From contig NZ_CP012623.1 in the NCBI RefSeq assembly GCF_001280305.1, positions 3,596,001-3,660,000 of the forward strand: a stretch of DNA of 64,000 nt. The letters are read 5' to 3'. Position 1 is the first letter of the stretch, and the number at the start of each line of letters is the position of its first letter. Of the stretch, positions 44,731 to 53,796 are shown piece after piece. This stretch comes from Hymenobacter sp. DG25A (GTDB lineage Bacteria > Bacteroidota > Bacteroidia > Cytophagales > Hymenobacteraceae). Under the pieces are notes generated by a model. That model saw nothing but the letters and a program-made list of their open reading frames with translations. It did no database searches and had not been told where the DNA came from. A program made the position numbers and the translations under genes.

Positions 44731-45828
44731 TTACAGCGAGTTTTCGATGGTGTAGATGGAGTTTACTTCCGCGTCGGTCAGAGCCCGGTTGTAGATGCGG
44801 ATATCATCCATAGAGCCGATGAAGAAACCGGCCCCGTAAAACTTGAAGTAATCGGCTGCCTCGCCCGAGGGAGCGGCGCTGTCGTAGATGCTGTTGGGCA
44901 GCTGCTGACCGATGGCCAACGGAATAGGCTTAGGCGTGGCTTTCAGCGCTCCGGTAATGCCCGTCCAGGTCTTCACTAGGGCGCCATTGATGTAGAATTT
45001 CATGGTGCCGTCCACGTACGACGTTACCACGTGCGTCCAGGTAGCATCGGCCACTTCACCCGTTTCTGCGTCTTTGTCGGTAATGCCGGTAGTGGTAGCC
45101 ACGGTCAGGAAAGGCTTGTTGGCTCCCTGCAGCTGGAACTTGTAGCCCTGCCAGCGGTTCAAGGACACAATGTAGTTGTCGGCATTAGTGCCGTTGCGCT
45201 TTACCCAGGCACTGATGGTAATAGCCTGCGGGTTGAGGGCAACTTTGTAGGGTACCTCAATGTAAGCGCCTTTATCGAAGGCATACGCTTGGTTAGGACG
45301 GCCAAATCGGTCAGCTACCAGCACAGGCTGGGTAGTTCCCATCATTTTCGTTGCCGTTGTAGTGTTGGGGTCATTGATGTAGCCGGCCATCAGCATGCCG
45401 TTGTTGCCGTTTGAGGTAGCGTCGTTTGCATTGCCTTCAAACTTCCACTGGGCCACCAGGTTAGCCGCCGATACCTCCTGCACCAGACTGCTCTGGAACG
45501 CCTTAGCTGCCCGGCGCAGGGCTGCTTCAGCGGAGTTTACCGTGGTTTGGGTAGCCGAGGCATCATTTTTAGTAGCCGTGGCCGCGTCGATGGCCGTTTT
45601 GAACGTAGCCTTGGAGCCGGTGCTGTAGTTGCCGGGCTTGGAGCCTTCTACGGCGGCATTGTGCACCGCTGTTGTGGAGTCAATCAAAGCCGAAAGCTTG
45701 GTTTTGTCGGACGTCACAGTAGGCGCGTTGTCATTATCATCATCCGAGCAGGAGGTGATGGACAGCGACAGAGCCCCGAACAGGAGCCAGCCAAAGAGTA
45801 GGGATAGGTAAAGCTTGGATTTGTTCAT
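44731..45828 (-). CDS. FIVAR/LamG-domain surface lipoprotein
   Basis: The 365-residue protein has a lipoprotein signal (SITSCSDDDNDN, Cys27; the acidic run after Cys is the Bacteroidota surface-export signal), a helical FIVAR-like domain (about residues 40-115, KLSALIDSTTAVHNAAVEGS, TTVNSAEAALRRAAKAF) and a C-terminal concanavalin-type LamG domain (about 120-365: VAQWKFEGNANDATSNGNNG, ITISAWVKRNG, FIGSMDDIRIYNRALTDAEV). By position, after susC-susD, it is probably the surface glycan-binding protein of the locus, playing the part of SusE/SusF. No catalytic residues are evident. Confidence 0.85.
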   Translation of the reverse strand: MNKSKLYLSLLFGWLLFGALSLSITSCSDDDNDNAPTVTSDKTKLSALIDSTTAVHNAAVEGSKPGNYSTGSKATFKTAIDAATATKNDASATQTTVNSAEAALRRAAKAFQSSLVQEVSAANLVAQWKFEGNANDATSNGNNGMLMAGYINDPNTTTATKMMGTTQPVLVADRFGRPNQAYAFDKGAYIEVPYKVALNPQAITISAWVKRNGTNADNYIVSLNRWQGYKFQLQGANKPFLTVATTTGITDKDAETGEVADATWTHVVTSYVDGTMKFYINGALVKTWTGITGALKATPKPIPLAIGQQLPNSIYDSAAPSGEAADYFKFYGAGFFIGSMDDIRIYNRALTDAEVNSIYTIENSL

Positions 45829-45903
45829 GGTGGGTATTGAAAAAGGATGTGAGATAAATGGAAAAGTGAAAGGGGAATTGGGTAAAAAAGTGGTGTCTGG
45901 TGC

Positions 45904-47406
45904 CTACTCAAACAGGCGTTTATTGGTGTCCCGCTCGCTCTGCGGAATGGGATAGAAGCGGTGCTGAGCGTAATTGAAGTTGGGAATGGTGCCCAGGGCC
46001 TGGCGGGCGTAGGCCTCGCCGTAGCGCATTATGTCAAAGTAGCGCTGAAACTCCAGGGCCATTTCAGAGCGCCGCTCCTGCCGGATAATGTCGCGCAGTT
46101 GGCCCTGGTCGTTGGTCGTGATGTCGGGCAGCAGGCCCTCGGGAACCGTGCCGGTGCCCGCCAGAGTAGGGTCATTCAGGTAGCTTTCGCGGGCCCGCTT
46201 GCGCACCTGGTTCAGGGCTGCCAGTGCGGCGGTGGGGTTGCCGGCTTCATTGGACGCTTCGGCATCGATGAGCAATACCTCGGCGTAGCGAATGGCCTGG
46301 AAGTTCAGGTCGCCGTCGCCCTTAATGGCGGCCGGAATTTCTGACAGCGGCTGCAGGTGCTTTTTCGAGAGGTACCCCGTCGTGCTCCAGTTCACATCAA
46401 AGGGCTCCCCAAAAAACAATTGCCCTTCCCGCCCAATGGAATAGTCAAGGCGCGGGTCGGGCGTGCCATCCGGGGCCTTCTCAAAGTTGTCGACCAGGCT
46501 TTGCGTGGGGTGGAAAAAGCCATAGCCATTCTGTTGGCGCGGCGCAAACCACTGGTTGAGGTTGTTGCCCTGCGCCGGGCTCAGGCCGGAAGTATGCTGC
46601 ACGGCGAAGATGGCCTCCGAATTGTATTTGGTGGCGGCCCGGAAATTGTCGGCATATACCGGCAGTAGCTTGTAGCCCAACCCCTCCACCTGCTGCGCCG
46701 TTTGGGCAGCCAGGGCCCATTTCTGCTCATACAAATAGGTTTTGGCCAGCAGCGCCAGGGCCGCGCCCTTGGTCGCCCGGCCCTGGTCGGCGCCGCTCCA
46801 GCTTTCCGGTAGATTATTGGCCGCCGCCAGGCAGTCGGCCTCAATCTGGGCGTAGATAACGGACTGGTCGCGGGCCGGGCTTTGCAGCTCGGCGGGCGTT
46901 TCCACCTTCACGCGCAGTGGTATGCGCCCGTAAATAGTAGTCAGCTGAAAGTAATAGTAGGCCCGCAGAAACTGCGCCTGCCCCATAGCCTGCTGCCGCA
47001 CCCCGGCACTCACGCGGGTGTTCGACTCGGGCAGGCCATCCAGCACCACGTTGCAGCGGAACACGCCGTCGTAATAGCGCTTCCACAGGGCTTCCACGGC
47101 CGAGTTGATGGGCGTGATGTTGAACTGGTCAATATTGTCGAAATCAGCCTGGTCGCCGGGGTTGCTGCCCTTCACGGCGTCGTCGGAAGCCACGTCGCCC
47201 AGCACCCAAATCGGGTTAGAGGCTGCGTCGCGGAAAGAAAGCGGCACGTAGGCCGCATTAACGGCCAGAATGGTATTGGCATCGGAAGTGAAGAAGGCGC
47301 CGGCTTCAAACTGGCCCAGCACGGGCTGGTCCAGAAACTTCTCGCAGGCGGCCATAGACAGGCCCAGCAGGGTGAGCAGGCTCAGGGTGATGCGCTTATT
47401 TTTCAT
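45904..47406 (-). CDS. SusD/RagB-family nutrient-binding lipoprotein
   Basis: The 500-residue protein has a lipoprotein signal (LSMAAC, Cys21) and the SusD pattern: CEKFLDQPVLGQ at the start, TPR-like helices (AQFLRAYYYFQLTTIYGRIPL), and the C-terminal EVLLIDAEASNEAG and IRQERRSEMALEFQRYFDIMRYGEA. SusD sits on the cell surface over the SusC barrel and captures glycan. It follows susC with a 21-base gap and belongs to the same operon. Confidence 0.95.
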   Translation of the reverse strand: MKNKRITLSLLTLLGLSMAACEKFLDQPVLGQFEAGAFFTSDANTILAVNAAYVPLSFRDAASNPIWVLGDVASDDAVKGSNPGDQADFDNIDQFNITPINSAVEALWKRYYDGVFRCNVVLDGLPESNTRVSAGVRQQAMGQAQFLRAYYYFQLTTIYGRIPLRVKVETPAELQSPARDQSVIYAQIEADCLAAANNLPESWSGADQGRATKGAALALLAKTYLYEQKWALAAQTAQQVEGLGYKLLPVYADNFRAATKYNSEAIFAVQHTSGLSPAQGNNLNQWFAPRQQNGYGFFHPTQSLVDNFEKAPDGTPDPRLDYSIGREGQLFFGEPFDVNWSTTGYLSKKHLQPLSEIPAAIKGDGDLNFQAIRYAEVLLIDAEASNEAGNPTAALAALNQVRKRARESYLNDPTLAGTGTVPEGLLPDITTNDQGQLRDIIRQERRSEMALEFQRYFDIMRYGEAYARQALGTIPNFNYAQHRFYPIPQSERDTNKRLFE

Positions 47407-47427
47407 AACGAAAACGGCTCGGTATTC

Positions 47428-50400
47428 TTAGAAACTAGCATTGATGCCCAGCGTGAAAGTGCGCGCCGAGGGGTAGTTACCCCAGTCGATGCCCACAGCC
47501 CGGGCGCCCTCGCCCAGCGAGTTGCTGTTGGTGCCCTGCTCGGGGTCAAGGCCGGTGTACTTCGTGAAAGTCAGCAGGTTCTGAACGCTCAGGTAGAGCC
47601 GCACCGACGATACCCGCATGGGCGTGAGCAGCTTTTCCCCGAAGGTGTAGCCCAGCTGCAGGTTTTTCAGGCGGAGGTAGGAGCCATCTTCCAGGAAGCG
47701 GTCAGAAGGCTGCTTGTTGTTGGAGGCCCCGGTCCAGGAAAGGCGCGGAAACTCGTTGGTGCTGCCTTCGCCGGTCCAGTAGTTGGTGGCGGCGCGCTCC
47801 GTCAGGTTGAAGGCCCGGTAGAACCCTTCGATATCGGTGTTGACCTGGTTATACAGCTTGTTGCCGTACACGCCTTGGAAAAACGCGCTCAAATCCAGGT
47901 TTCGGAAGCTCAGGTTACTGGTCAGGCCGTACGTCAGCTTCGGAATGGGGCTACCCACAAAGGTGCGGTCGAGGCCATCGATTACTCCATCCGGCGTACC
48001 GTCGGGGCCGCTCAAGTCCTTGAATTTCACGTCGCCGGGCTTGATGCCCGGACCCTGGTAGGCGCTGGTGAATACCTCCTGCGCATTCTGAAAAATGCCG
48101 TCGGTTTGCAGCAGATAAAACGAGCCTATGGGCTGGCCTTCGGCCGTGAGCGTGGCGTAGTAGTTATTATCGATGCGGGCACCCACAATCGAAGGGGCAT
48201 CGCCCAGGGAAATAACCTCGTTTTTCAGAGTAGCCAGGTTGCCATTGAGGCTGTATTTCCAGTCTTTGCCAATGGAGTTGCGGTAGTTAAGCTCTACTTC
48301 CAGGCCCTGATTGCGGATTTCGCCCACGTTGGCGGGCGGGTTGCCGCGGCCCCCGGCACTGCTGGGCAGTGGCAGGTTCAGCAGCACGCCGGTGGTGTTC
48401 TTAATGTAGTAGTCAATCGACATTTGCAAGGCCCCGCGCAGCACGCCCACATCCAGGCCCACGTCGGTTTGGGTGCTGCGCTCCCACTGAATGTTGGGGT
48501 TGCCCACGGAGGTAATCGTCAGCCCCTGCGTGGAAACGCCGCCGAAAGGATAGTAGCCCGCATTGCCCACCAGAGAGGCGTAGGGGTAGTTGCCGATGGC
48601 CGAGTTGCCGAGCTGGCCCACACTGGCCCGCAGCTTGAGCTGCGACAGGGCCGTGATGTTCTGCATGAAAGACTCCTGCGCCATATTCCAGCCCGCTGAG
48701 CCGGAGAAGAAGGTTTCGGCCCGCTGCCCTGGCAGAAACTGGGAGGAGGCGTCGCGCCGGTAGTTGAAGCTGGCCAGGTACCGCTGGTCATAGTCGTAGC
48801 CCAGGCGCCCGAAGGTGGACCAAAGCGAGGAGTGAGTCTCGTTGCCGCCGTTCTGCTGCACGCCCGAGCCCACATCAAGATACTGGAAAGGGCTGGACTG
48901 ATCCACGTAGCCCCGCCGCGAGGCTGACATGGCCCGGGCATTATTTTTAATCGCCTCTGTACCCAGCAACACATTGATAGTGCTCTTGCCCAGCGGCAGA
49001 TCGTAGGTGGCGGTGTTGGTCCAGTTGTAGTTGAATTCGTTGCTGTTCGACTGCGCCAGCTGGGGCGGCGAGTTGAAAGAACGGTCGATGCCGTAGGTCT
49101 TGAAAAACTGCTTGTAGTCGGTAATGCGGAACGTAATGCCGTAGTCTGACCGCACCCGCAGCCGCTCAATGGGGGTAAAGTCTACGTAGCCATTGCCCAG
49201 CAGCGCGTAGGAGAAGAAGTTGCGGTCGGCGGCATCGGCCAGCGCCACCGGGTTAATACCGTCGCCGAAGAAGGCGGAAGCATTGGTGCCATCCGCAAAC
49301 TTAGGCAGGTCCACAAACTGCCCCTGCGCATTGTACACCGGGGTAGCTGGCGTGCGGAACAGGGCGTAGCGCACAATGCTGGCGCCCGGGTTGCCGTCGC
49401 CAAACCCGTCGCCGGAGGAGCCTACCTGCCGGGTTTTGGTGTAGGAGAGGTTGGCGTTGGTGCCCACCTTGAAGTACTTGGATAGGGTGCTATTGATGCC
49501 CGTGCGCAGCCCGTAGCGGTCAAACGACGAGTTCTTAATCAAGCCGTCCTGCGTGAGGTAGCTGCCCGATACAATGTACTGGGAGTTTTCGCCGCCCCCG
49601 CTTACGTCCAGCTGCACGTTGTGCTGCCAAGCCGGTTCCAGCACCTCGCGTAGCCAGTCTACATCGGGCAGGGTGGCCGCCACAGCCGGGGAAATCTGGC
49701 CGCGCCCGTCATTCTGGGCGGCTTCATTAAAGGCCTTCACGTATTGCTCCGTGTTGGCCATTTTAATCAGGTTTGCCGGCGTCTGGAGCCCGGTATAAGC
49801 GTTCAGGCTCAGCCGCGGCTTGCCCGATTTGCCCCGTTTGGTGGTAATGATGACCACCCCGTTGGAAGCACGGGCACCGTAAATAGCCGCTGCTGCCGCA
49901 TCCTTCAGAATGTTGATGCTCTCAATATCATTCGGCGAAATCTGGTTAATGCCGTCTTTGGTAGGTACGCCGTCAATGATATAGAGCGGATTGTTGTCGT
50001 TGATGGTGCCTACACCCCGGATGCGCACGGCAATGGCCTCGCCCGGGGCGCCCGTGGCCTGGGTTACGGCCACGCCCGCTGCCTTGCCCTGCATAATCTG
50101 GGCCACGCCCGTAACCGGCAAGGAGTTGATGTCCTGCTGGTTGATCTGGGATACGGCCACCGTTACGTTCTCTTTCTGCTGGGTAGTGTAGCCCAGCACC
50201 ACTACTTCTTCCAGCGCCTTCACGTCGGTTTGCAGCTTGATAGTGAGCTGGGTGCGGCCCTGCAACGGAATTTCCTGGGTCACGAAGCCAATGGCCGAAA
50301 CCACCAGCGTAGCGTCAGCATTGGGAAGGGTCAGGGTGAAATTGCCGTCGTTATCGGTCTGGGTGCCGTTGGTAGTGCCTTTTACTACAATAGTTACCCC

Positions 50401-50886
50401 TGGTACGGGCGTGTTGTCGGGGCCGCGCACCTGGCCCTTCACCGTTTCAATCAGCGACGCCATGGAGGCATCTATATCGTTTGTGGTATAGAATACAGGA
50501 TTTTTTGCAATCGATTGCAGCGAGGCACCGGATGATTTTGGCGCTGAGATGATGTACACATTGTGAGCCGTTTTCTCGATGCGCAATCCGCTCATCGTGA
50601 TAACATACACGAGCTTGTCCTGCCAGGTATTAAACGTATGGCCTTCCAGATTGACGAACTTATCCTTCACCAACTCGCTGCGATACAGAAAGAAAGCTTT
50701 ATGCGCCGCTTTCATCTCCGACAGGAAGCTTTCCAGCGACATGCCCCGACTGGCCGCGGCCCGGTTTGGCTGGTCCTGGGGTGTTTTGAGCAGCGCTACC
50801 AACGGCGCCTGGGCCTGCGCGGCAGTGCTCAGACTACCAATCAGTACCAGTGGCAATAACTTGATTGGAAAAGTAGAAAAGGCCAT
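47428..50886 (-). CDS. SusC-type TonB-dependent transporter with STN domain
   Basis: The 1152-residue protein has a signal peptide, an N-terminal STN (secretin/TonB short N-terminal) domain (about residues 48-118, RGMSLESFLSEMKAAHKAFFLYRSELV), a carboxypeptidase-like beta domain (VKGQVRGPDNTPVPGVTIVVKGTTNGTQTDNDGNFTLTLP), a plug domain (ALEEVVVLGYTTQQKENVTVAVSQI, VRIRGVGTINDNNPLYIIDGVP, AAAIYGARASNGVVIITTKRG) and the barrel. The STN domain is the part that contacts FecR, so this receptor also signals. ATG 50886 is preferred over 50988 because it is followed by a normal signal peptide. Confidence 0.96.
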   Translation of the reverse strand: MAFSTFPIKLLPLVLIGSLSTAAQAQAPLVALLKTPQDQPNRAAASRGMSLESFLSEMKAAHKAFFLYRSELVKDKFVNLEGHTFNTWQDKLVYVITMSGLRIEKTAHNVYIISAPKSSGASLQSIAKNPVFYTTNDIDASMASLIETVKGQVRGPDNTPVPGVTIVVKGTTNGTQTDNDGNFTLTLPNADATLVVSAIGFVTQEIPLQGRTQLTIKLQTDVKALEEVVVLGYTTQQKENVTVAVSQINQQDINSLPVTGVAQIMQGKAAGVAVTQATGAPGEAIAVRIRGVGTINDNNPLYIIDGVPTKDGINQISPNDIESINILKDAAAAAIYGARASNGVVIITTKRGKSGKPRLSLNAYTGLQTPANLIKMANTEQYVKAFNEAAQNDGRGQISPAVAATLPDVDWLREVLEPAWQHNVQLDVSGGGENSQYIVSGSYLTQDGLIKNSSFDRYGLRTGINSTLSKYFKVGTNANLSYTKTRQVGSSGDGFGDGNPGASIVRYALFRTPATPVYNAQGQFVDLPKFADGTNASAFFGDGINPVALADAADRNFFSYALLGNGYVDFTPIERLRVRSDYGITFRITDYKQFFKTYGIDRSFNSPPQLAQSNSNEFNYNWTNTATYDLPLGKSTINVLLGTEAIKNNARAMSASRRGYVDQSSPFQYLDVGSGVQQNGGNETHSSLWSTFGRLGYDYDQRYLASFNYRRDASSQFLPGQRAETFFSGSAGWNMAQESFMQNITALSQLKLRASVGQLGNSAIGNYPYASLVGNAGYYPFGGVSTQGLTITSVGNPNIQWERSTQTDVGLDVGVLRGALQMSIDYYIKNTTGVLLNLPLPSSAGGRGNPPANVGEIRNQGLEVELNYRNSIGKDWKYSLNGNLATLKNEVISLGDAPSIVGARIDNNYYATLTAEGQPIGSFYLLQTDGIFQNAQEVFTSAYQGPGIKPGDVKFKDLSGPDGTPDGVIDGLDRTFVGSPIPKLTYGLTSNLSFRNLDLSAFFQGVYGNKLYNQVNTDIEGFYRAFNLTERAATNYWTGEGSTNEFPRLSWTGASNNKQPSDRFLEDGSYLRLKNLQLGYTFGEKLLTPMRVSSVRLYLSVQNLLTFTKYTGLDPEQGTNSNSLGEGARAVGIDWGNYPSARTFTLGINASF

Positions 50887-50929
50887 AGCGTGGATAATGG
50901 AAAGTGAAGCGAAGCAAAACCTGGAAAGC

Positions 50930-51961
50930 TTAGTCCAGCCAGACGTGCTGCCCCTCGCGGCGTACCTGCACATCCAATGACTTACCAAGCGAATTGAGTA
51001 ATACCTCCAAATCCTGATTGGGAACCGAGCCGGTCAGCTTCTGCTGTACCAGGGCCGGGTTATTAACCGTTACCTGCAGGCCGTAACCATCGCGCAGCAA
51101 GGCTACCACGTCGGCTACCGGCGTATTATTAAAGTCAAGATGCCCGCTGGTCCAGGCCGAATAAAAGTCGGCTTTCACGGTACGCTTAGTAAGCGGGGCC
51201 TGGGGCTGGCTGGCATCGGTGCTTACCAACTCGCCGGGCTTCATGAGCACCTGTTCGGTGTGGCCGGCCTGGTGGCGGCTAAGCTGAATCTGTCCGGTGC
51301 GCAGCACTACGTTGGTGCTGCCGCCTAAGTGACGCACATTAAACTGGGTACCCAACACGGCTACGTCTACGGTGCCGGCATGCACGGTAAACTTCACGTT
51401 GGCCGGCGCAGCGGCCACGGTTTTCAGGCGGGCAGGTGCGGTATGCCGAACAATGAAATAGGCTTCGCCTTTGAGCCATACTTCGCGGGGCTGTCCCGGG
51501 GCCCAGTCTTTGGATAGCGTCAGAGTTGAGTTGGCATTCAGCATCACCTGTGAGCCATCGGGCAGCAGCACCTGGCGCTGCTGATGGGCCAGGGTGGTGT
51601 ATTGAAGCTCAGTGGGAAGCATATAGCGCCAGAATCCCAGACCTACCATTAGCATAGCGGAGAGAACGGCCAGTACTACCGGCCATCGGCGTTGCCGACT
51701 TACGCGTAGCGCTGGGGCCGGCTGTAGATAGTGTCGGAATTTCGCCAGCTCCTCCTGCTTGATAGCTTCGGGCAGGGCGCGCGGCCGGCCTACTACCTGC
51801 TGCAGGATGGTCTGCGCTTCGTGAAACTCGGCCGCTTTGCCGGGGTTTTCGATCAGCCACTGTTGCCAGAAAGACGTAGTGGCCACATCGTGCCCCAGCA
51901 CGAATGCCTGAAACGATTCATCGGCCAGGAAGTCTTCGGTAGAGTAAGCAGAGTAATTCAT
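50930..51961 (-). CDS. FecR-family anti-sigma factor
   Basis: The 343-residue protein has a cytoplasmic anti-sigma part (residues 1-90, with FWQQWLIENPGKAAEF), one membrane helix (about 94-112, WPVVLAVLSAMLMVGLGFW), a FecR domain (TLAHQQRQVLLPDGSQVMLNANSTLTLSKDW, REVWLKGEAYFIV, VLGTQFNVR) and a C-terminal STN-like part (DFNNTPVADVVALLRDGYGLQVTV). It holds the sigma factor until SusC signals. ATG 51961 is used, since the longer frame (52024) adds unlike residues. The stop lies 43 bases before the susC start. Confidence 0.92.
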   Translation of the reverse strand: MNYSAYSTEDFLADESFQAFVLGHDVATTSFWQQWLIENPGKAAEFHEAQTILQQVVGRPRALPEAIKQEELAKFRHYLQPAPALRVSRQRRWPVVLAVLSAMLMVGLGFWRYMLPTELQYTTLAHQQRQVLLPDGSQVMLNANSTLTLSKDWAPGQPREVWLKGEAYFIVRHTAPARLKTVAAAPANVKFTVHAGTVDVAVLGTQFNVRHLGGSTNVVLRTGQIQLSRHQAGHTEQVLMKPGELVSTDASQPQAPLTKRTVKADFYSAWTSGHLDFNNTPVADVVALLRDGYGLQVTVNNPALVQQKLTGSVPNQDLEVLLNSLGKSLDVQVRREGQHVWLD

Positions 51962-52095
51962 GAGTAGAGGACCGAGCAGCAGGGCGGTAGCAGGACCGTT
52001 CAGGCGCTCTTTTATCTCTACCACGGCGCAATGGGCCGTTTATACTCATGGATTGGTAAATTTTTTTCACCCGGGCTGTTTGCGGGCTTTGGTGC

Positions 52096-52668
52096 CTACC
52101 GGTCCAGCGCCCAAGAGGCTTTCATAACCTTGCGAATAGCCTGCAGGGCATTGAAAACCAGGTTGCGGACGGATTGGGTGTTGAGCGACATCACCTCGGC
52201 AATACGCTCGTAGGGGAAGCCATCAAAAAAACGGAGGTATAGAGCCTCGCGCTGGCGGTTAGAGAGCTGGTTAATGGCTGCCAGCAGGAGCGCCTGCTGC
52301 TCGGCATCCGTTTGCTCCGCAATAAGGAACTCCTCGTGAGAATAGGTTACCTCAAACGAATCCGCCGACAATGGCAACAGGTAGCGCCGCTGTTTCACCA
52401 GCTTGATTTCATCGCCCAGATGATGGCGCAGCGCTTTAAAGAGATAGGCCTTGACAATTTGAATGGCGCGCACGCCCTGCCGCCGCCGCCACAGCTTTTG
52501 AAACAGATTTTGGATGCTGTCTTTTACCAGCTCCTCATCGCCGGTTAGCTTAACGCCATAGTTGAACAGGGCTTCGTAGTGCAGCTCAAACAGCATTGCC
52601 AGCGCGGCCGCTTCGCCGCCGCGGAAACGCTCCCAAAGCTGTACACTATGCTGTTCGTCGGCTGTCAT
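52096..52668 (-). CDS. ECF (sigma-70 family) sigma factor
   Basis: The 190-residue protein has sigma region 2 (ALAMLFELHYEALFNYGVKLTGDEELVKDSIQNLFQKLWRRR) and region 4 (AAINQLSNRQREALYLRFFDGFPYERIAEVMSLNTQSVRNLVFNALQAIRKVM), the two domains of ECF factors. It is first in the order sigma-FecR-SusC-SusD and should activate that locus when the glycan is sensed. The start is ATG 52668, not 52764. A weak promoter-like TACCTTAG lies on the minus strand at 52719-52726. Confidence 0.92.
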   Translation of the reverse strand: MTADEQHSVQLWERFRGGEAAALAMLFELHYEALFNYGVKLTGDEELVKDSIQNLFQKLWRRRQGVRAIQIVKAYLFKALRHHLGDEIKLVKQRRYLLPLSADSFEVTYSHEEFLIAEQTDAEQQALLLAAINQLSNRQREALYLRFFDGFPYERIAEVMSLNTQSVRNLVFNALQAIRKVMKASWALDR

Positions 52669-52812
52669 AAGAATCAAAGCAGCGCGCCCGCCAAATGCGT
52701 GCTCCTGCCGCAGATAAGCTAAGGTAGAGTAATTAATGACTTGTCCTACCAGCCCATCTGTCAACGAAATCCGGTGGTTGAGTACAGCAACCAGAGCGGG
52801 CCTTAACGCAAT

Positions 52813-52844
52813 GCGGGCTGCCCCTGAGTTCAGGAGCAGCCCGC
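52813..52844 (-). terminator. Terminator of the CsbD gene
   Basis: Arms 52813-52827 and 52830-52844 (GCGGGCTGC core) pair with one mismatch, 23 bases after the CsbD stop on the minus strand. Confidence 0.6.
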
Positions 52845-52867
52845 GTTAGTAACGACAGCGTTATAAG

Positions 52868-53086
52868 TTAAAATGTGCGCTGAAACCAGGATTTGATATC
52901 ACTCAGGGTTTCGCCGGTTTTCTCCTGCATCCGCCCAAACCACTCGTCCTGCTGGCCTTCCTGGTAGTCCAGGTCGTCATCGGTGAGTTGGCCCCACTTC
53001 TGTTTGGCCTGGCCTTTGATTTCATTCCAGTTTCCGCGAGCCCGCAGCTCGGTATTGTCTTCTATGTTATTACGATTAACGTCCAT
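52868..53086 (-). CDS. CsbD-family stress protein
   Basis: The 72-residue protein has the CsbD core GNWNEIKGQAKQKWGQLTDDDLDY followed by a helical stretch. CsbD proteins are small, soluble, stress-induced and of unknown molecular function. The length is normal. It is a single gene closed by a hairpin, between the glycan locus and a pair of secreted-protein genes. Confidence 0.9.
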   Translation of the reverse strand: MDVNRNNIEDNTELRARGNWNEIKGQAKQKWGQLTDDDLDYQEGQQDEWFGRMQEKTGETLSDIKSWFQRTF

Positions 53087-53159
53087 GACAAAAAGGAATT
53101 AGTGAAAAAGCAAAGGTGCTTTCTCCCTGTACGGCTCTTTTATAGACGTGGTTGAGTTT

Positions 53160-53753
53160 TTATTGCCACTGGCTAAGGGCAACAACCACCGCTATGGTAA
53201 CTGCTACTAGGGCAGCGCCTGCGCCCACACCAAAACCGGCTGCTGCTTTACCCAGCTTTTTGTTCTGGGCCTGCTGCTTGTAGCCCCGTACATAATCTGG
53301 GTTCTGCAAAAGCTCGGGGCGGGATGGAATAATATTCTTGTCTTTGGGCGGGGTGGCTGCAATAGCGGCACCGGTTGCAATACCCCCCAGCCCATAGGCA
53401 CTCATCGTTATAAATGTAGCACCACAGGTGCCCCAGAAGGCCCCTTTGGCCTTGAACAGCTGCCGGGCATCAGAACGGCCCAATTGCTCGGCTTGCTGTG
53501 GGGTAAGTGCCGGCGGCGTGCCGGCCACTGCCTTATTACCCAGCACCTCTTTCGTGCCGTTGGCATACCGTATTAAAAACACTTCCGCCGCGGGCATACG
53601 AAGCGTATCAGTGCCGGTCATGTATACTACCTGGTCGGGCGTTATGCGCACTACTTTGGCCGGCAGCTCTTCGCCGGAGGTCCGCAGAATGACGTCCTGC
53701 GCCTGGCTCAGGGCAGGCAGCAGCAGAAACAAAAAAAGTAAAAAGCGTCGCAT
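53160..53753 (-). CDS. Hypothetical exported protein with N-terminal EVFxIRYANG module
   Basis: The 197-residue product has a signal peptide (to about residue 18, ALSQAQ), then a module of about 55 residues (DVILRTSGEELPAKVVRITP, VVYMTGTD, AEVFLIRYANGTKEVL) that also begins the next gene. The rest has two hydrophobic segments (about 112-132 and 172-192) that may be membrane helices. The module is common in Bacteroidota exported proteins of unknown function. ATG 53753 is chosen for the signal peptide. It lies 43 bases downstream of its paralogue, likely in one operon. Confidence 0.7.
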   Translation of the reverse strand: MRRFLLFLFLLLPALSQAQDVILRTSGEELPAKVVRITPDQVVYMTGTDTLRMPAAEVFLIRYANGTKEVLGNKAVAGTPPALTPQQAEQLGRSDARQLFKAKGAFWGTCGATFITMSAYGLGGIATGAAIAATPPKDKNIIPSRPELLQNPDYVRGYKQQAQNKKLGKAAAGFGVGAGAALVAVTIAVVVALSQWQ

Positions 53754-53796
53754 ACAGGTAAGAGTTGAGGAAGCTGAGAGAAGAGCGTATCGGTAG

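Noticed and set aside
46882..48699. 605-codon open frame opposite susC/susD
   Set aside because: It spans parts of two clearly real genes and their junction, so it cannot be a separate gene.
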